47,025 bases of DNA from Butyricicoccus sp. Marseille-Q5471 (GTDB taxonomy: Bacteria > Bacillota > Clostridia > Oscillospirales > Butyricicoccaceae). Below the pieces are notes generated by a model. That model was not told the origin of the DNA. It did not search any database and saw only the letters and a list, made by a program, of their open reading frames with translations. Made by a program: the position numbers and the translations under genes. Each line of letters begins with the position of its first letter. The stretch's first letter is position 1. The stretch is from the NCBI RefSeq assembly GCF_951230135.1, contig NZ_CATNVC010000015.1, forward strand, positions 1 through 47,025, given 5' to 3'. Positions 7,484 to 16,805 of the stretch are shown piece after piece.

Positions 7484-8122
7484 TTATTTGACATCGGACG
7501 GATTGTAATCCGTACCGAATTTAAGTTCTCCAAAATTAAAGTCTTTATCAGCAGCTTTGGCATTTGCTACTTCAGCTGCGGAAAATTTTCGGGTAGCATC
7601 CTGTACCGGTGCATCGCTTTCTTCGGCAGAAGCCTGTGCTGACGGAGCCGCCTGCGGTGCTTCCTGTATAAGCTTTTCAGACAATGCAAGGTCAGCAAGC
7701 GCCTTCGCCTGTGCCTGATATACGGTGGAGACACGTGCGACAAACTCCAGGGTGTTTTTCTTGGCCGCCGCCAGCTTTTCTTCCTCAAGCGCAATCTGTT
7801 CTCTGAAAGCCCTTACCTTTGTTTCCGACTCGCTGCGAGCCGTTGCAACCAATTGATCGGATTCAGCCTTTGCTTTATCAATCGTTTCCTGTGCAATCGA
7901 CTGCGCACTCATTAAAGCACGGCGCATGCCATCCTCTACGCTGCGATATTCTTCAATTTTATCGACCAGCACCTTCATTTTAGATTTCAGTGCCGCGCTT
8001 TCCTTTTGCATCGAAGCAAATTCTTCTGCAACGCGCTCCAGAAAAGTATCAACCGATTTCATATCATAGCCGCCGAAAACCGCTTTTTCAAAGCCGATTT
8101 CCTGAATTTCCTGCACCGTCAT
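7484..8122 (-). CDS. divIVA: DivIVA-domain cell division/polarity protein
   Basis: 212 aa from the ATG at 8122, chosen because GGAGG sits 8 nt upstream; an upstream in-frame ATG at 8155 lacks a site. The N-terminal lipid-binding crossover (EIGFEKAVFGGYDMKSVDTFLERVA) is the DivIVA signature. Long coiled coil follows (residues 25-150), then a low-complexity Ala/Glu tail. DivIVA binds negatively curved membrane at poles and septa. The neighbours sepF and yggT belong to the conserved dcw-flanking division cluster in Gram-positives, which supports a division role rather than the shorter GpsB. Confidence 0.9.
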   Translation of the reverse strand: MTVQEIQEIGFEKAVFGGYDMKSVDTFLERVAEEFASMQKESAALKSKMKVLVDKIEEYRSVEDGMRRALMSAQSIAQETIDKAKAESDQLVATARSESETKVRAFREQIALEEEKLAAAKKNTLEFVARVSTVYQAQAKALADLALSEKLIQEAPQAAPSAQASAEESDAPVQDATRKFSAAEVANAKAADKDFNFGELKFGTDYNPSDVK

Positions 8123-8188
8123 ACGTTCATCCTCCGTTTTTTCTATAAATATCAATATGTTCTGTTTTTATACGCTGCTGATACCGTA

Positions 8189-8219
8189 AAATGGTCGGGA
8201 GCATCATCCCGACCACTTT
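8189..8219 (-). terminator. Hairpin terminator after yggT
   Basis: TGGTCGGGA, 6-nt loop, TCCCGACCA: a 9-bp perfect stem flanked by A/T-rich bases (AAA upstream on the plus strand gives a short T run on the minus strand). It separates the yggT end (8233) from divIVA. The T run is short, so termination may be partial. Confidence 0.6.
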
Positions 8220-8232
8220 GGCACCTGTGCAA

Positions 8233-8499
8233 TTACAGGCTGTAAAGCAACGTCAATATAAGCTCAAGTGACAGAAACGCCAGTAAAAAGGCGATATCAA
8301 TCGGAAAAGAGCGCAACGCGTCGAATTGTTCGGTTAGTTTGCGGAAGGGATGGATCAGCGGTTCGGTAACCAGATAAAAAAACTCAGCAATCTTCGACTC
8401 GCGCCCCTGCGGAAACCACGACATAATGGCGCGGGCGAAGAAGAGAAACTCCAGACACCGAATAATCGACGACGCGAAATATATCACAAATGTATTCAC
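8233..8499 (-). CDS. YggT-family membrane protein
   Basis: 88 aa with two hydrophobic spans (residues about 5-25 and 65-85) and the YggT signature FARAIMSWFP followed by LVTEPLIHPFRKL. The family (YlmG in Bacillus) is encoded next to sepF and yggS in most Gram-positives and cyanobacteria and is linked to division or nucleoid/membrane organisation; the molecular role is not settled. It starts 12 bp after the sepF stop and is clearly co-transcribed. Confidence 0.9.
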   Translation of the reverse strand: MNTFVIYFASSIIRCLEFLFFARAIMSWFPQGRESKIAEFFYLVTEPLIHPFRKLTEQFDALRSFPIDIAFLLAFLSLELILTLLYSL

Positions 8500-8511
8500 A
8501 ATCGGCCAGCC

Positions 8512-8964
8512 TTAAAAGTACATGCCGTTGCTTTCCAGCTCGTCAATCAAATCCCCCATAATGTCAACATTGTAGGGCGTAATGATATACGTACTGTTTG
8601 CAACCTTCTTGATTTTACCCTCATTGGCGTAGGCAACGCCGCTGAGAAAATCCACCAGCCGACGAGCGACATCCTTGTTGGTCTGCTCAAGATTCAGGAC
8701 AACGGTACGCTTGTCCTTCAAATGATCAGCAATTTCCGCCGCATTTTCAAATCGGTCAGGTTTGACCAGAACGACGGCCAGCTGCGTAGTCGCATTGATA
8801 TTGACAACTTTATTGCTGCGGCGGGTTACGGACGGTTCAGGAGTATCAAACGCAGACGGAGAGGATGTGTTGCCCGCCTCTTCATTCTGACGAGCGTGGT
8901 CGTCAAATTCGTCTTCAATATCTTCGCCCTTGACCCAATCGATAAAACCCTTGATTGAACCCAT
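8512..8964 (-). CDS. sepF: Cell division protein SepF
   Basis: 150 aa. A short N-terminal amphipathic membrane anchor (MGSIKGFIDWVKG) and an acidic linker are followed by the SepF core from about residue 65. The core contains VVLVKPDRFENAAEIADHL, LNLEQTNKDVARRLVDFLSG and VANSTYIITPYNVDI. SepF tethers FtsZ to the membrane and organises the septum. Its order yggS-sepF-yggT-divIVA is the standard Gram-positive arrangement. Confidence 0.95.
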   Translation of the reverse strand: MGSIKGFIDWVKGEDIEDEFDDHARQNEEAGNTSSPSAFDTPEPSVTRRSNKVVNINATTQLAVVLVKPDRFENAAEIADHLKDKRTVVLNLEQTNKDVARRLVDFLSGVAYANEGKIKKVANSTYIITPYNVDIMGDLIDELESNGMYF

Positions 8965-8990
8965 AACAAGTTCCTCCTTATGTTTTGCTG

Positions 8991-9710
8991 TCAGACAGCC
9001 GGATAATGGCGTGCGCCAAAGATCGCCGTACCGATGCGAACCATGTTCGAACCGCAGGCAATCGCTGCTTCAAAGTCATTTGTCATACCCATAGACAAAT
9101 AATCCATATTTACATTATCGTATTTTTTCGTCAAAATGTCAACAAATACTTGGTGCATTTCGTCAAAATAGCGCAAGTTTTTCGTTGTTTGATCCGCTAT
9201 TGGCGGAATTGCCATCAGCCCTCGAATATGAAGTGCTGGATTTTGGGCAAGAATCTCAAGCGTATCCGGCAAATCCTCAAGTAGAATGCCGCTCTTTGCT
9301 GCCTCGCGTCCAATGTTGACTTCCAGTAAGATATCCTGCCGTATCCCTTGTTTTGCGGCTTCTTTCGCAATCGCTTGACCCAGACGAATCGAGCTGACCG
9401 ACTGGATTAAGGAGACTTTTCCAATCAAAAATTTGACTTTATTGGTCTGCAGTGTCCCAATAAAGTGTAAATCTGTGTCCCGATAGGCATTCTGCTCGTA
9501 TTTTTCCTGCAGTTCCTGTACGCGGTTTTCGCCGCAAACACGGATGCCGCATTCGATTGCAAATCGAACACGCTCTGCATCATTCATTTTGGTTGCTGCA
9601 ACCAATGTAATTTCAGCGGGGTTTCGCCCTGCCTTCACCGCGGCCTGTTCGACTTGCGCCCGAACGGCATCAATACGGCTCTTTAGCATTTCCCTTTCTA
9701 ACTCGGTCAT
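8991..9710 (-). CDS. yggS: PLP homeostasis protein, YggS/PROSC family
   Basis: 239 aa PLP-binding barrel. The lysine that binds PLP is in LVAATKMND near residue 35. VCGENRVQEL, HFIGTLQTNKVK and the C-terminal YLSMGMTNDFEAAI-GSNMVRIGTAIFG phosphate-binding block match the family. These proteins buffer free pyridoxal phosphate and keep amino-acid pools balanced. The start codon overlaps the stop of the upstream membrane-fusion protein (ATGA, 9707-9710), indicating translational coupling. Confidence 0.95.
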   Translation of the reverse strand: MTELEREMLKSRIDAVRAQVEQAAVKAGRNPAEITLVAATKMNDAERVRFAIECGIRVCGENRVQELQEKYEQNAYRDTDLHFIGTLQTNKVKFLIGKVSLIQSVSSIRLGQAIAKEAAKQGIRQDILLEVNIGREAAKSGILLEDLPDTLEILAQNPALHIRGLMAIPPIADQTTKNLRYFDEMHQVFVDILTKKYDNVNMDYLSMGMTNDFEAAIACGSNMVRIGTAIFGARHYPAV

Positions 9711-10978
9711 GTTTTCACCACCATGTTATTTTGCAGACCCTTGCCTCGTACGACAATCTGGTCGTTTACTACCAATGCGTTGCTGTCCGTTGCGCTTTGT
9801 GTGACCACATAAAAGGTCTCATCTTCATAAATCGGATGGATTGTCTTAAAATAAGTCACAGATCCGCTTAAAATATAAACGCCCAAGGTATGGTTACCGT
9901 CTTCGTCGGTCACCATTCTAACGGCTTCTTTGGGAACCTTGAGTCCCTCATAGGTGCCGAGAATGATGTCCACCGGCTGATCCCGCATGGAAACCAGCTC
10001 ACTGTTGAATTCCGCGCCTTCCAAAATAACGACCACCTGGTTGTTGTCCTTATTGGGGCTGCGGTTTATTGCATTGACCGTGACCGGAACCTCAATGGAG
10101 GCCTTGGTAAAGCTGATGCGAAGGCTGCTGCCAATCTTTAGGCGGGCGGCCTGATCTGCGGGAAGATCCACGGCAAGATACCAGGAAAACCCTTGAATGA
10201 TTTTCCCAAGTGAGCTGTCCTGATCCGGCGCGGTTTGACTTTTAATAAGCTTGTCCAGCGCCTCGGGCGTAAGCGCCTTAAGTTGGTCAAGCGTCAGCAC
10301 CGATTCATAGCCGTCCAGCACCTCAGAAAAATATCCGGAATAAGGCGCGGTAATTTGATTGGTCTTGCCTGAAAGCTGCTGTGCCAGACTATCTCGCTGC
10401 GTAGTAAGCTGTTCACGCTCTGCGGATACCGCAGCTGCATCCAATTGACCGGATGAGCGTCGGAGAGAAAGCGAGCGGAGCGACGAGACGGCGGACGTCA
10501 GCGATGTTCCGGATCCGGATTTGACTTGTGTGGAAAGCTGCTGTAGTGCAAGTGCAATTAATTGATCGATTTTAGCGGAGTCTGCGCTATCGCCCGCACT
10601 TTGCAGCGCGGTGTCAAACTGCGTAATCTGATTGTCCAGTGCTTCCAACTCGCGACTCAGCGCCAATGCATTTTCATCCGCATAAACCGTGGCCAGTGGG
10701 GCATTCTGCTGCACACGCTCGCCGTTGTAGACGATATGGCGCACCGTGTCGCTCGCACTACCGGACACCGGTGTTTCATCTCGGAAAAACCACGCGGTGG
10801 CCGCAAAACTGTCGTTCACGGTAACATGTGAGGTGGAAGTGGTTTGTATGCCGCCTGAAAATGCGGAAAAAATCTGCACGCCGACGTAAAGCAGCAAAAC
10901 CGCTCCGATTATTAAAAAAACCGGGCGGTTGCCGCTATCCTTTTTCTTATTCACTTTTTTTTCGTTATCCTGCTCCAT
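9707..10978 (-). CDS. HlyD-like membrane-anchored protein of the division cluster
   Basis: 423 aa. A charged cytoplasmic N-terminus (EQDNEKKVNKKK) is followed by one membrane span (VFLIIGAVLLLYVGVQIFSAF). Then come a lipoyl/barrel-sandwich segment (GSASDTVRHIVYNGERVQ), a coiled-coil hairpin (residues about 130-230) and a second lipoyl half (ITAPYSGYFSEVLDGYE). The C-terminal beta domain ends near VVRGKGLQNNMVV. This is the HlyD_D23/membrane-fusion-protein layout. In Clostridia such a protein is regularly encoded between hfq and yggS without a partner transporter. The job is unknown; export of a cell-envelope component is only a guess. Confidence 0.8.
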   Translation of the reverse strand: MEQDNEKKVNKKKDSGNRPVFLIIGAVLLLYVGVQIFSAFSGGIQTTSTSHVTVNDSFAATAWFFRDETPVSGSASDTVRHIVYNGERVQQNAPLATVYADENALALSRELEALDNQITQFDTALQSAGDSADSAKIDQLIALALQQLSTQVKSGSGTSLTSAVSSLRSLSLRRSSGQLDAAAVSAEREQLTTQRDSLAQQLSGKTNQITAPYSGYFSEVLDGYESVLTLDQLKALTPEALDKLIKSQTAPDQDSSLGKIIQGFSWYLAVDLPADQAARLKIGSSLRISFTKASIEVPVTVNAINRSPNKDNNQVVVILEGAEFNSELVSMRDQPVDIILGTYEGLKVPKEAVRMVTDEDGNHTLGVYILSGSVTYFKTIHPIYEDETFYVVTQSATDSNALVVNDQIVVRGKGLQNNMVVKT

Positions 10979-10997
10979 GCGGTACCCTTCTAAGTAA

Positions 10998-11249
10998 TTA
11001 CTCCGCGCGTGCGCAATCCTCCGTTCGCTTGTTCATGAGGTCGATGCGGTGCTGCGGAATGATGGTAGAGATGGCATGCTTATAAATCATTTGCTGCTTG
11101 CCTTCGGTCTCTAATATCACAATAAAACTGTCAAAGCCTCGAATGCTGCCACGCATCTGAAAGCCATTGGTCAGGAAGACAGTCGTCTGCTGCCCCTGCT
11201 GGCGCAGTGCATTGAGCATTGCATCCTGTAAATTCATTTCGTTACGCAC
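10998..11249 (-). CDS. hfq: RNA chaperone Hfq
   Basis: 83 aa from a GTG start at 11249, preferred because GGAGG lies 7 nt upstream and the longer frame runs into miaA. The Sm1 motif includes [20 protein letters not shown] and [10 protein letters not shown]; the Sm2 motif is [11 protein letters not shown]. It forms a hexameric ring that binds U-rich and ARN sequences. The miaA-hfq order is conserved from Proteobacteria to Clostridia. The C-terminal tail ([16 protein letters not shown]) is short. Confidence 0.95.
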   Translation of the reverse strand: MRNEMNLQDAMLNALRQQGQQTTVFLTNGFQMRGSIRGFDSFIVILETEGKQQMIYKHAISTIIPQHRIDLMNKRTEDCARAE

Positions 11250-11268
11250 GATGATTCCTCCAATAATT

Positions 11269-12225
11269 TTACAAATTATGGTACAATTGTACACCGTGCT
11301 TTTGCAGATATTTTGTCGTTTCCTGTAGGACGAGTGGAAGTTCTTCGTTACTATTATAATAAATCCAATGGATTCTGTCATCCCTTTTCAGCCAAGTCAT
11401 TTGCCTTTTTGCATAATTTCGACTGCGCTGTTTGAGCAGCTCAACGCATTCTGCAAGCGATTGCTCACCGTTTAGAAATCCGAGCAGCTCTTTGTAACCG
11501 ATTGCCTGCATGGCCGTGCCGGTAAGAGTCCCGTCTTCCAGCAGCGTACGTGTTTCCTCAAGCAACCCCAGTTCAAGCATTTGATCGACTCGTCGGTCGA
11601 TGCGGTCATAGAGCATTTGCCGATCAGCGGGACATAGCCCTATCATTACAGCGTCATATTTCGGGTCGGGGCGCTTATTCTGCCGGTTGAGTTCACCGAT
11701 TGTAAGTCCGGTTTGTTCAAATACCTCGAGTGCTCGAATCACGCGCTTGAGGTTATTGGGATGCAGACGGTCTGCACTTTCGGGATCAACTTTCTGCAAG
11801 CAGGCATGTACCGCTTCGTTCCCCTGTTCCTCTGCCAGTCGCTTATATTTCTCCCGCACAGCCGTATCGGTATCATTTCCTGAAAAGGTGCTGCATTCAA
11901 TCAAAGCGTCCATATACAAGCCGGTACCGCCGACTACAATCGGAATTTTACCGTGTGATAGAATCTTCTGTGCGGCCTCATCCGCAAGCTCTACATAGCG
12001 CGCGACCGAAAAGCTCTCTCCTGGACTACACACGTCAAACAAGTGGTGCGGGATACCGTCGCGTTCTTCCAAAGACGGCTTTGCGGTTCCGATGTCCATG
12101 TTTCGATATACCTGCATGGAGTCAGCTGAAATGATTTCTGTATGCAGTTGGTGTGCCAGAGCGACGGACAGCGCGGTTTTCCCGCTGGCAGTTGGTCCGC
12201 AGATGCAAATCAATCGATTTTCCAT
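11269..12225 (-). CDS. miaA: tRNA dimethylallyltransferase
   Basis: 318 aa. It transfers a dimethylallyl group to A37 of tRNAs reading UNN codons. The P-loop is [11 protein letters not shown] at residues 10-20, followed by [19 protein letters not shown] and [10 protein letters not shown], all family signatures. The Trp-rich C-terminal zone [15 protein letters not shown] is present. Nine bp separate it from mutL and 19 bp from hfq. The product is the substrate for MiaB, encoded in the same operon, which adds the 2-methylthio group. Confidence 0.97.
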   Translation of the reverse strand: MENRLICICGPTASGKTALSVALAHQLHTEIISADSMQVYRNMDIGTAKPSLEERDGIPHHLFDVCSPGESFSVARYVELADEAAQKILSHGKIPIVVGGTGLYMDALIECSTFSGNDTDTAVREKYKRLAEEQGNEAVHACLQKVDPESADRLHPNNLKRVIRALEVFEQTGLTIGELNRQNKRPDPKYDAVMIGLCPADRQMLYDRIDRRVDQMLELGLLEETRTLLEDGTLTGTAMQAIGYKELLGFLNGEQSLAECVELLKQRSRNYAKRQMTWLKRDDRIHWIYYNSNEELPLVLQETTKYLQKHGVQLYHNL

Positions 12226-12234
12226 GGTAATCTC

Positions 12235-14181
12235 CTATTGATTAACTCGCTTGAAGAGCTTATCGATTTCATATTTAGTCATTCTGACCGTTACCGGTCT
12301 GCCGTGCGGGCAGGATCGTACATTTTCGTCCTGCATAACGCGTTCACACAAGTCCTGCAATTCGATCAAGGTAGTGGCTTTACCCGCCTTGATTGCCGCC
12401 TTACAAGCGACGGTGTGAATCAAGTCATCCAATCGGTCAGGAACGGTCGCCCGGCTGCTGATTGCCTTTTCTGCAAGTTCACTCATCACGTCCGATACAT
12501 CCGCACAGTCAAGGTATGCCGGTATGCCCCGCACTGCAAAGCTATTTTCGCCGAAAGAATCAATCGTGAAACCGGCCTGCCGAATTTGATCAATCTGTTC
12601 CTGAATAGCAACGGCCTCTTCGGCGGTCAATTCAATGACCACCGGTGTGAGCAACTGCTGCTGCGGAATTTCGTTCTCTGCCCGAAACTTATTAAAAAGA
12701 ATCCGCTCATGCGCCGCATGCTTATCAATCAAAATCAAACCGTCTTGATCTTCCGCAATTAAATAGGTCTGAAAGCATTCGCCAAGCACGCGAATTCCGC
12801 TATCCAGCGGCAGCAGTCCGGTCTTTGCCGCCTCAATTACCTCGACTTCACGCGGCTGAGGCGAAACCACCGGCTCAGCAGGCTGCGGCTCTGCTGCGAG
12901 TGAAGGCTTGGGTGCATCACATTTGGGTTCGCGTGAAGGCGTTTCAAGAAATGATGGGGCAGCGGCGATGTTCATAGGCGCTGCCGGACGCAAATTCGGA
13001 ACCATGACAAAGAAGTCCTCTATCGGCTGCTCCGGCGTCGTAGATGACGCAGGAGCAGCCGGGGCGACCGTCCGCGGCAGAGGTTGTTGCATCTCGATTG
13101 GCTTTTGCGGGACGGCAAAGCGCTGTTGTTGGGCAGAGACATTATCCTCCCTCGCGGTTTTCTGCTGATGTGTCAGCATCGGAATGTTGTCTGCCGCCGC
13201 CAGCGCATTTTTGCAGGCAATATAGACCGCTTCAAACACCGGCTTTTCCTGGGAAAACTTTACTTCCGTCTTCGCAGGATGAACATTAACGTCGACCGCT
13301 CCGAGCGGCATCTCCAGAAAAATCGCGCCCGAGGGGTATTTCCCTGTAATAATGGCGTTGCGATAAGCCTCTTCCATTGCGGCCTGCATCAGGCGGCTTT
13401 TGACATATCGCCCGTTGACAAAGAAATGCTGCATCGAACGGTTGGAGCGCCCTGCATGCGGTTTTACGATGTAGCCGTGGACGCACATGCTCTGGTGTTC
13501 ATTTTTAGAAACGGGAATCAGATTCTCCGTCATCTCCTTGCCAAAAACCGCAAAGACCGGCGCAATCAGTTTGTTTTTTCCGTCTGTTGAAAAGATTTGC
13601 TTGCCATCCCGAATCATCGTAAACGCAATTTCCGGATGAGACAGCGCGGCATGCTGCACTACGCCAAGGATATAACCTGCTTCGGTAAAATCCTTCTTGA
13701 GGAATTTCATGCGTGCAGGCGTGTTGTAAAATAGGTCACGCACAATAATCGTCGTGCCCTCTGGGCAGCCGGCTTCTTCGTGCGCATCTATAACGCCGGC
13801 GGTCAAATGAAGGTGCAACCCTGAAATCGCGCCGGTCTGCCGAGTGAACAAATCAATCCGCGTTACCGATGAGATTGCCGCCAATGCCTCGCCGCGAAAA
13901 CCGAGCGTGCCGATAGCGGTCAAATCCTCCTCCGTTCGCAGCTTGCTTGTTGCATGCCGACGAAAAGCAACCGGCGCATCCTCCGCCGACATGCCGCAGC
14001 CGTTGTCCGCAATGCGCAGATAGGAGATGCCGCCGTTTTCAATTTCAACCGTGACGCGGGTCGCACCGGCATCGATTGCGTTTTCCAAAAGCTCTTTGGC
14101 AACGGAAGCAGGACGCTCTACAACTTCGCCTGCCGCAATCAAATCTGCCAGGTGAGACGATAATTCATGTATAATGGCCAA
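12235..14181 (-). CDS. mutL: DNA mismatch repair protein MutL
   Basis: 648 aa. The GHKL ATPase domain has ELLENAIDAGATRV, DNGCGMS and GFRGEALAAI. A Pro/Ala-rich linker covers about residues 340-440. The C-terminal dimerisation/endonuclease domain contains ACKAAIKAG and CPHGRP. The metal-binding endonuclease box is present as DKHAAHE at residues 486-492, but the last acidic residue of the canonical DQHA(X)2E(X)4E box is Asn497. MutL couples mismatch recognition by MutS (encoded immediately upstream) to strand incision. Whether this variant retains nicking activity cannot be told from sequence. Confidence 0.95.
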   Translation of the reverse strand: MAIIHELSSHLADLIAAGEVVERPASVAKELLENAIDAGATRVTVEIENGGISYLRIADNGCGMSAEDAPVAFRRHATSKLRTEEDLTAIGTLGFRGEALAAISSVTRIDLFTRQTGAISGLHLHLTAGVIDAHEEAGCPEGTTIIVRDLFYNTPARMKFLKKDFTEAGYILGVVQHAALSHPEIAFTMIRDGKQIFSTDGKNKLIAPVFAVFGKEMTENLIPVSKNEHQSMCVHGYIVKPHAGRSNRSMQHFFVNGRYVKSRLMQAAMEEAYRNAIITGKYPSGAIFLEMPLGAVDVNVHPAKTEVKFSQEKPVFEAVYIACKNALAAADNIPMLTHQQKTAREDNVSAQQQRFAVPQKPIEMQQPLPRTVAPAAPASSTTPEQPIEDFFVMVPNLRPAAPMNIAAAPSFLETPSREPKCDAPKPSLAAEPQPAEPVVSPQPREVEVIEAAKTGLLPLDSGIRVLGECFQTYLIAEDQDGLILIDKHAAHERILFNKFRAENEIPQQQLLTPVVIELTAEEAVAIQEQIDQIRQAGFTIDSFGENSFAVRGIPAYLDCADVSDVMSELAEKAISSRATVPDRLDDLIHTVACKAAIKAGKATTLIELQDLCERVMQDENVRSCPHGRPVTVRMTKYEIDKLFKRVNQ

Positions 14182-14202
14182 AATGGCGGCTCCTTTCCGA
14201 GA

Positions 14203-16791
14203 TTAAATCAGCTTCTTTAATTCAAAGAGGGCGTTGAGCGCCTCAATCGGTGTCATGGTATCAATCTGCATTGCACGCAGACGATCCGCGACCGCGCCGC
14301 CCGACAAATCGTTCATCGTAATCTGGGGCACATCCTCATCCTCAACAACGCGAAGCTCAACACGCGGCGTGTTAGCTTCCAAATCAGCCAGCACACTCTT
14401 CGCACGCTTGATGACGGCAGCCGGTATTCCGGCTAATTTCGCAACTTCGATACCGAAGCTGTCATCCGCGCCGCCGCGCACAATTTTACGCAGAAAAGTG
14501 ATGTCATCCCCGCGTTTTTTTACCGCAATATTATAGTTTTTCACACCGGAAACCATGTCTTCCAGCACCGTGAGTTCGTGATAATGCGTAGCAAACAGCG
14601 CCCGCGCACCAACCTTCTTGGGGTCGGCCACATATTCAATCACTGCTCGCGCGATGGACATGCCGTCGTAGGTTGAGGTGCCTCTGCCGATTTCGTCTAA
14701 AATCAGCAGGCTGGATTTGGTTGCGTTCTTTAAGATTTCGGCGACCTCACTCATCTCAACCATAAAGGTGGATTGTCCACTCGCCAAGTCATCCGATGCG
14801 CCAACACGAGTAAATACGCGGTCAGCTACACCGATGTGTGCGGAGGCGGCAGGCACGAACGACCCGATTTGCGCCATGATGGTAATCAGCGCAACCTGGC
14901 GCATATAGGTTGATTTACCTGCCATGTTAGGACCGGTGATGATTGATACGCGGTTTTCCCCGTTATCGAGCACCGTATCATTCGGAATAAAGAGGTTGTC
15001 TTTCAGGATCCGTTCAACAACCGGATGGCGACCATCGCGAATATCGATGCGGCCGGAAAAATCAACAGTCGGGCAAACATAGTGGTAATCTGATGCAACC
15101 TGTGCGAGTGCGCAGAGCACATCGAGCCCTGCCAGTGCTTGTGCGGTACGCTGCACTCGATGAACTTCAGCCGCCACACGGTCACGAATTGCAACAAACA
15201 CCTCATATTCAAGCGTGGTCAGACGCTCCTGCGCACCCAACACCGTGCTTTCCAGCTTTTTCAGCTCTTCTGTGATGTAGCGTTCACAATTAGCAAGGGT
15301 CTGTTTTCGGATATAATGCTCGGGTACAAGATCGGCATTGGATTTACTGACCTCAATATAGTAACCAAACACGCGGTTATAACTGATTTTCAGTTTTGAA
15401 ATACCGGTTTTCTCGCGCTCCTGCTGCTCAATCGCAGCAATTTCGCCTTTGCCGCCGCTTGCGAGGTCGCGTAGATGATCAATCTCATTGTGATAACCTC
15501 TTTGAATCAAGCCGCCTTCCCGGAGGGTAATCGGCGGCTCTTCAACAATTGCGAGCTCAATCAGCGCTCGTACGTCCTCAAGCAGGTCGATTTGGCCGGT
15601 CAACTCGCGCAGCTGCTGTGCGCCAAACAGTGATGCCTGTGCGCGAACTTCCGGTAAACAGCAAATCGCAGCGTGCAGCGCGCGCAAATCGCGGCAGTTG
15701 GCTGTTCCATATACAACGCGGCCAATCAGGCGCTCCATGTCAAACACTTTTTTGAGCGCGTCTGCAAGTGCAGATCGCGCCACAACATCGTCACACAGAG
15801 CGCCGACAGCCTGCTGTCGGCGGTTGATATGCAGCGGATTATGCAGCGGTTTTTCAATCCATTGCCGCATCAGACGCGCTCCCATCGCGGTCTTGGTGCG
15901 GTCAAGCACCCAGAGAAGCGTGCCCTTTTTCTCCTTAGTGCGCATGGTTTCGCAAAGCTCCAGATTGCGCCGTGCAATCAAATCGAGCTCCATGTACTGA
16001 CCCTGAAGATATACCTGCAGATGATTCAAATTTGCAAGACTGGACTGTTGTGTCTGCTCCAAATACGACAGCAACCCGCCCAGACATGCCGTCGTCAGCG
16101 GCAAATCATCGAGACCGGCCGCTACCAAATCGGTCACGCCAAAACGTGCTTCAATCCGTGCAGCCGCGCCCTGCATGTCAAATGCATCCTCTGGCATGGG
16201 TTCCACCAAAGCCTCAAGCCGGTCGGTCAGAAAATGCTGTAACGCATCATTTACGGCAGCTTCTCCGCCGATTAAAACCTCGCGCGGGGCGAAGCGTCCC
16301 AGTTCGCTTGCAATATCATTCCAGTCGGAAGAGCCGGTAGCGTACACCTCACCCGTCGTAATATCGGCAAAGCAAACGCCAACCTGCCCTTGCGCCGCAT
16401 ACACGCAGCCAAGAAAATTGTTTCGTTGCTCGTCCAGCATAGAGGCGTCGACGACCGTGCCGGGTGTTACGCGCCGGACAATCTCGCGTCGTACCAGACC
16501 CTTTGCGGTCTTTGGGTCTTCCACCTGCTCGCAAATGGCCACTTTAAAGCCTTTGCGCACGAGCTTTGCAATATAACCCTCCGCGCTATGGAACGGCACA
16601 CCACACATGGGCGCGCGTTCTTCCTGCCCGCAATCGCGTCCTGTTAAGGTCAGCTCCAATTCGCGGGAGGCGGTTTTTGCATCGTCGAAGAACATTTCGT
16701 AGAAGTCGCCCAGTCGATAGAAAAGGATAAAATCACGGTTCTTGTTTTTGATTTCAAAATATTGTTTCATCATGGGTGTGAGTTCAGCCAT
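14203..16791 (-). CDS. mutS: DNA mismatch recognition ATPase MutS
   Basis: 862 aa from the ATG at 16791. This start is preferred to the ATG at 16797 because AGAGG then has 7-nt spacing. The N-terminal mismatch-binding motif GDFYEMF identifies a MutS1-type repair protein. The C-terminal ABC-type ATPase has Walker A GPNMAGKSTYMRQ, STFMVEMSE, Walker B LLILDEIGRGTSTYDG and the ATHYHEL switch. MutS and MutL genes are 21 bp apart and clearly co-expressed. Confidence 0.97.
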   Translation of the reverse strand: MAELTPMMKQYFEIKNKNRDFILFYRLGDFYEMFFDDAKTASRELELTLTGRDCGQEERAPMCGVPFHSAEGYIAKLVRKGFKVAICEQVEDPKTAKGLVRREIVRRVTPGTVVDASMLDEQRNNFLGCVYAAQGQVGVCFADITTGEVYATGSSDWNDIASELGRFAPREVLIGGEAAVNDALQHFLTDRLEALVEPMPEDAFDMQGAAARIEARFGVTDLVAAGLDDLPLTTACLGGLLSYLEQTQQSSLANLNHLQVYLQGQYMELDLIARRNLELCETMRTKEKKGTLLWVLDRTKTAMGARLMRQWIEKPLHNPLHINRRQQAVGALCDDVVARSALADALKKVFDMERLIGRVVYGTANCRDLRALHAAICCLPEVRAQASLFGAQQLRELTGQIDLLEDVRALIELAIVEEPPITLREGGLIQRGYHNEIDHLRDLASGGKGEIAAIEQQEREKTGISKLKISYNRVFGYYIEVSKSNADLVPEHYIRKQTLANCERYITEELKKLESTVLGAQERLTTLEYEVFVAIRDRVAAEVHRVQRTAQALAGLDVLCALAQVASDYHYVCPTVDFSGRIDIRDGRHPVVERILKDNLFIPNDTVLDNGENRVSIITGPNMAGKSTYMRQVALITIMAQIGSFVPAASAHIGVADRVFTRVGASDDLASGQSTFMVEMSEVAEILKNATKSSLLILDEIGRGTSTYDGMSIARAVIEYVADPKKVGARALFATHYHELTVLEDMVSGVKNYNIAVKKRGDDITFLRKIVRGGADDSFGIEVAKLAGIPAAVIKRAKSVLADLEANTPRVELRVVEDEDVPQITMNDLSGGAVADRLRAMQIDTMTPIEALNALFELKKLI

Positions 16792-16805
16792 GGTCATACC
16801 TCTTT

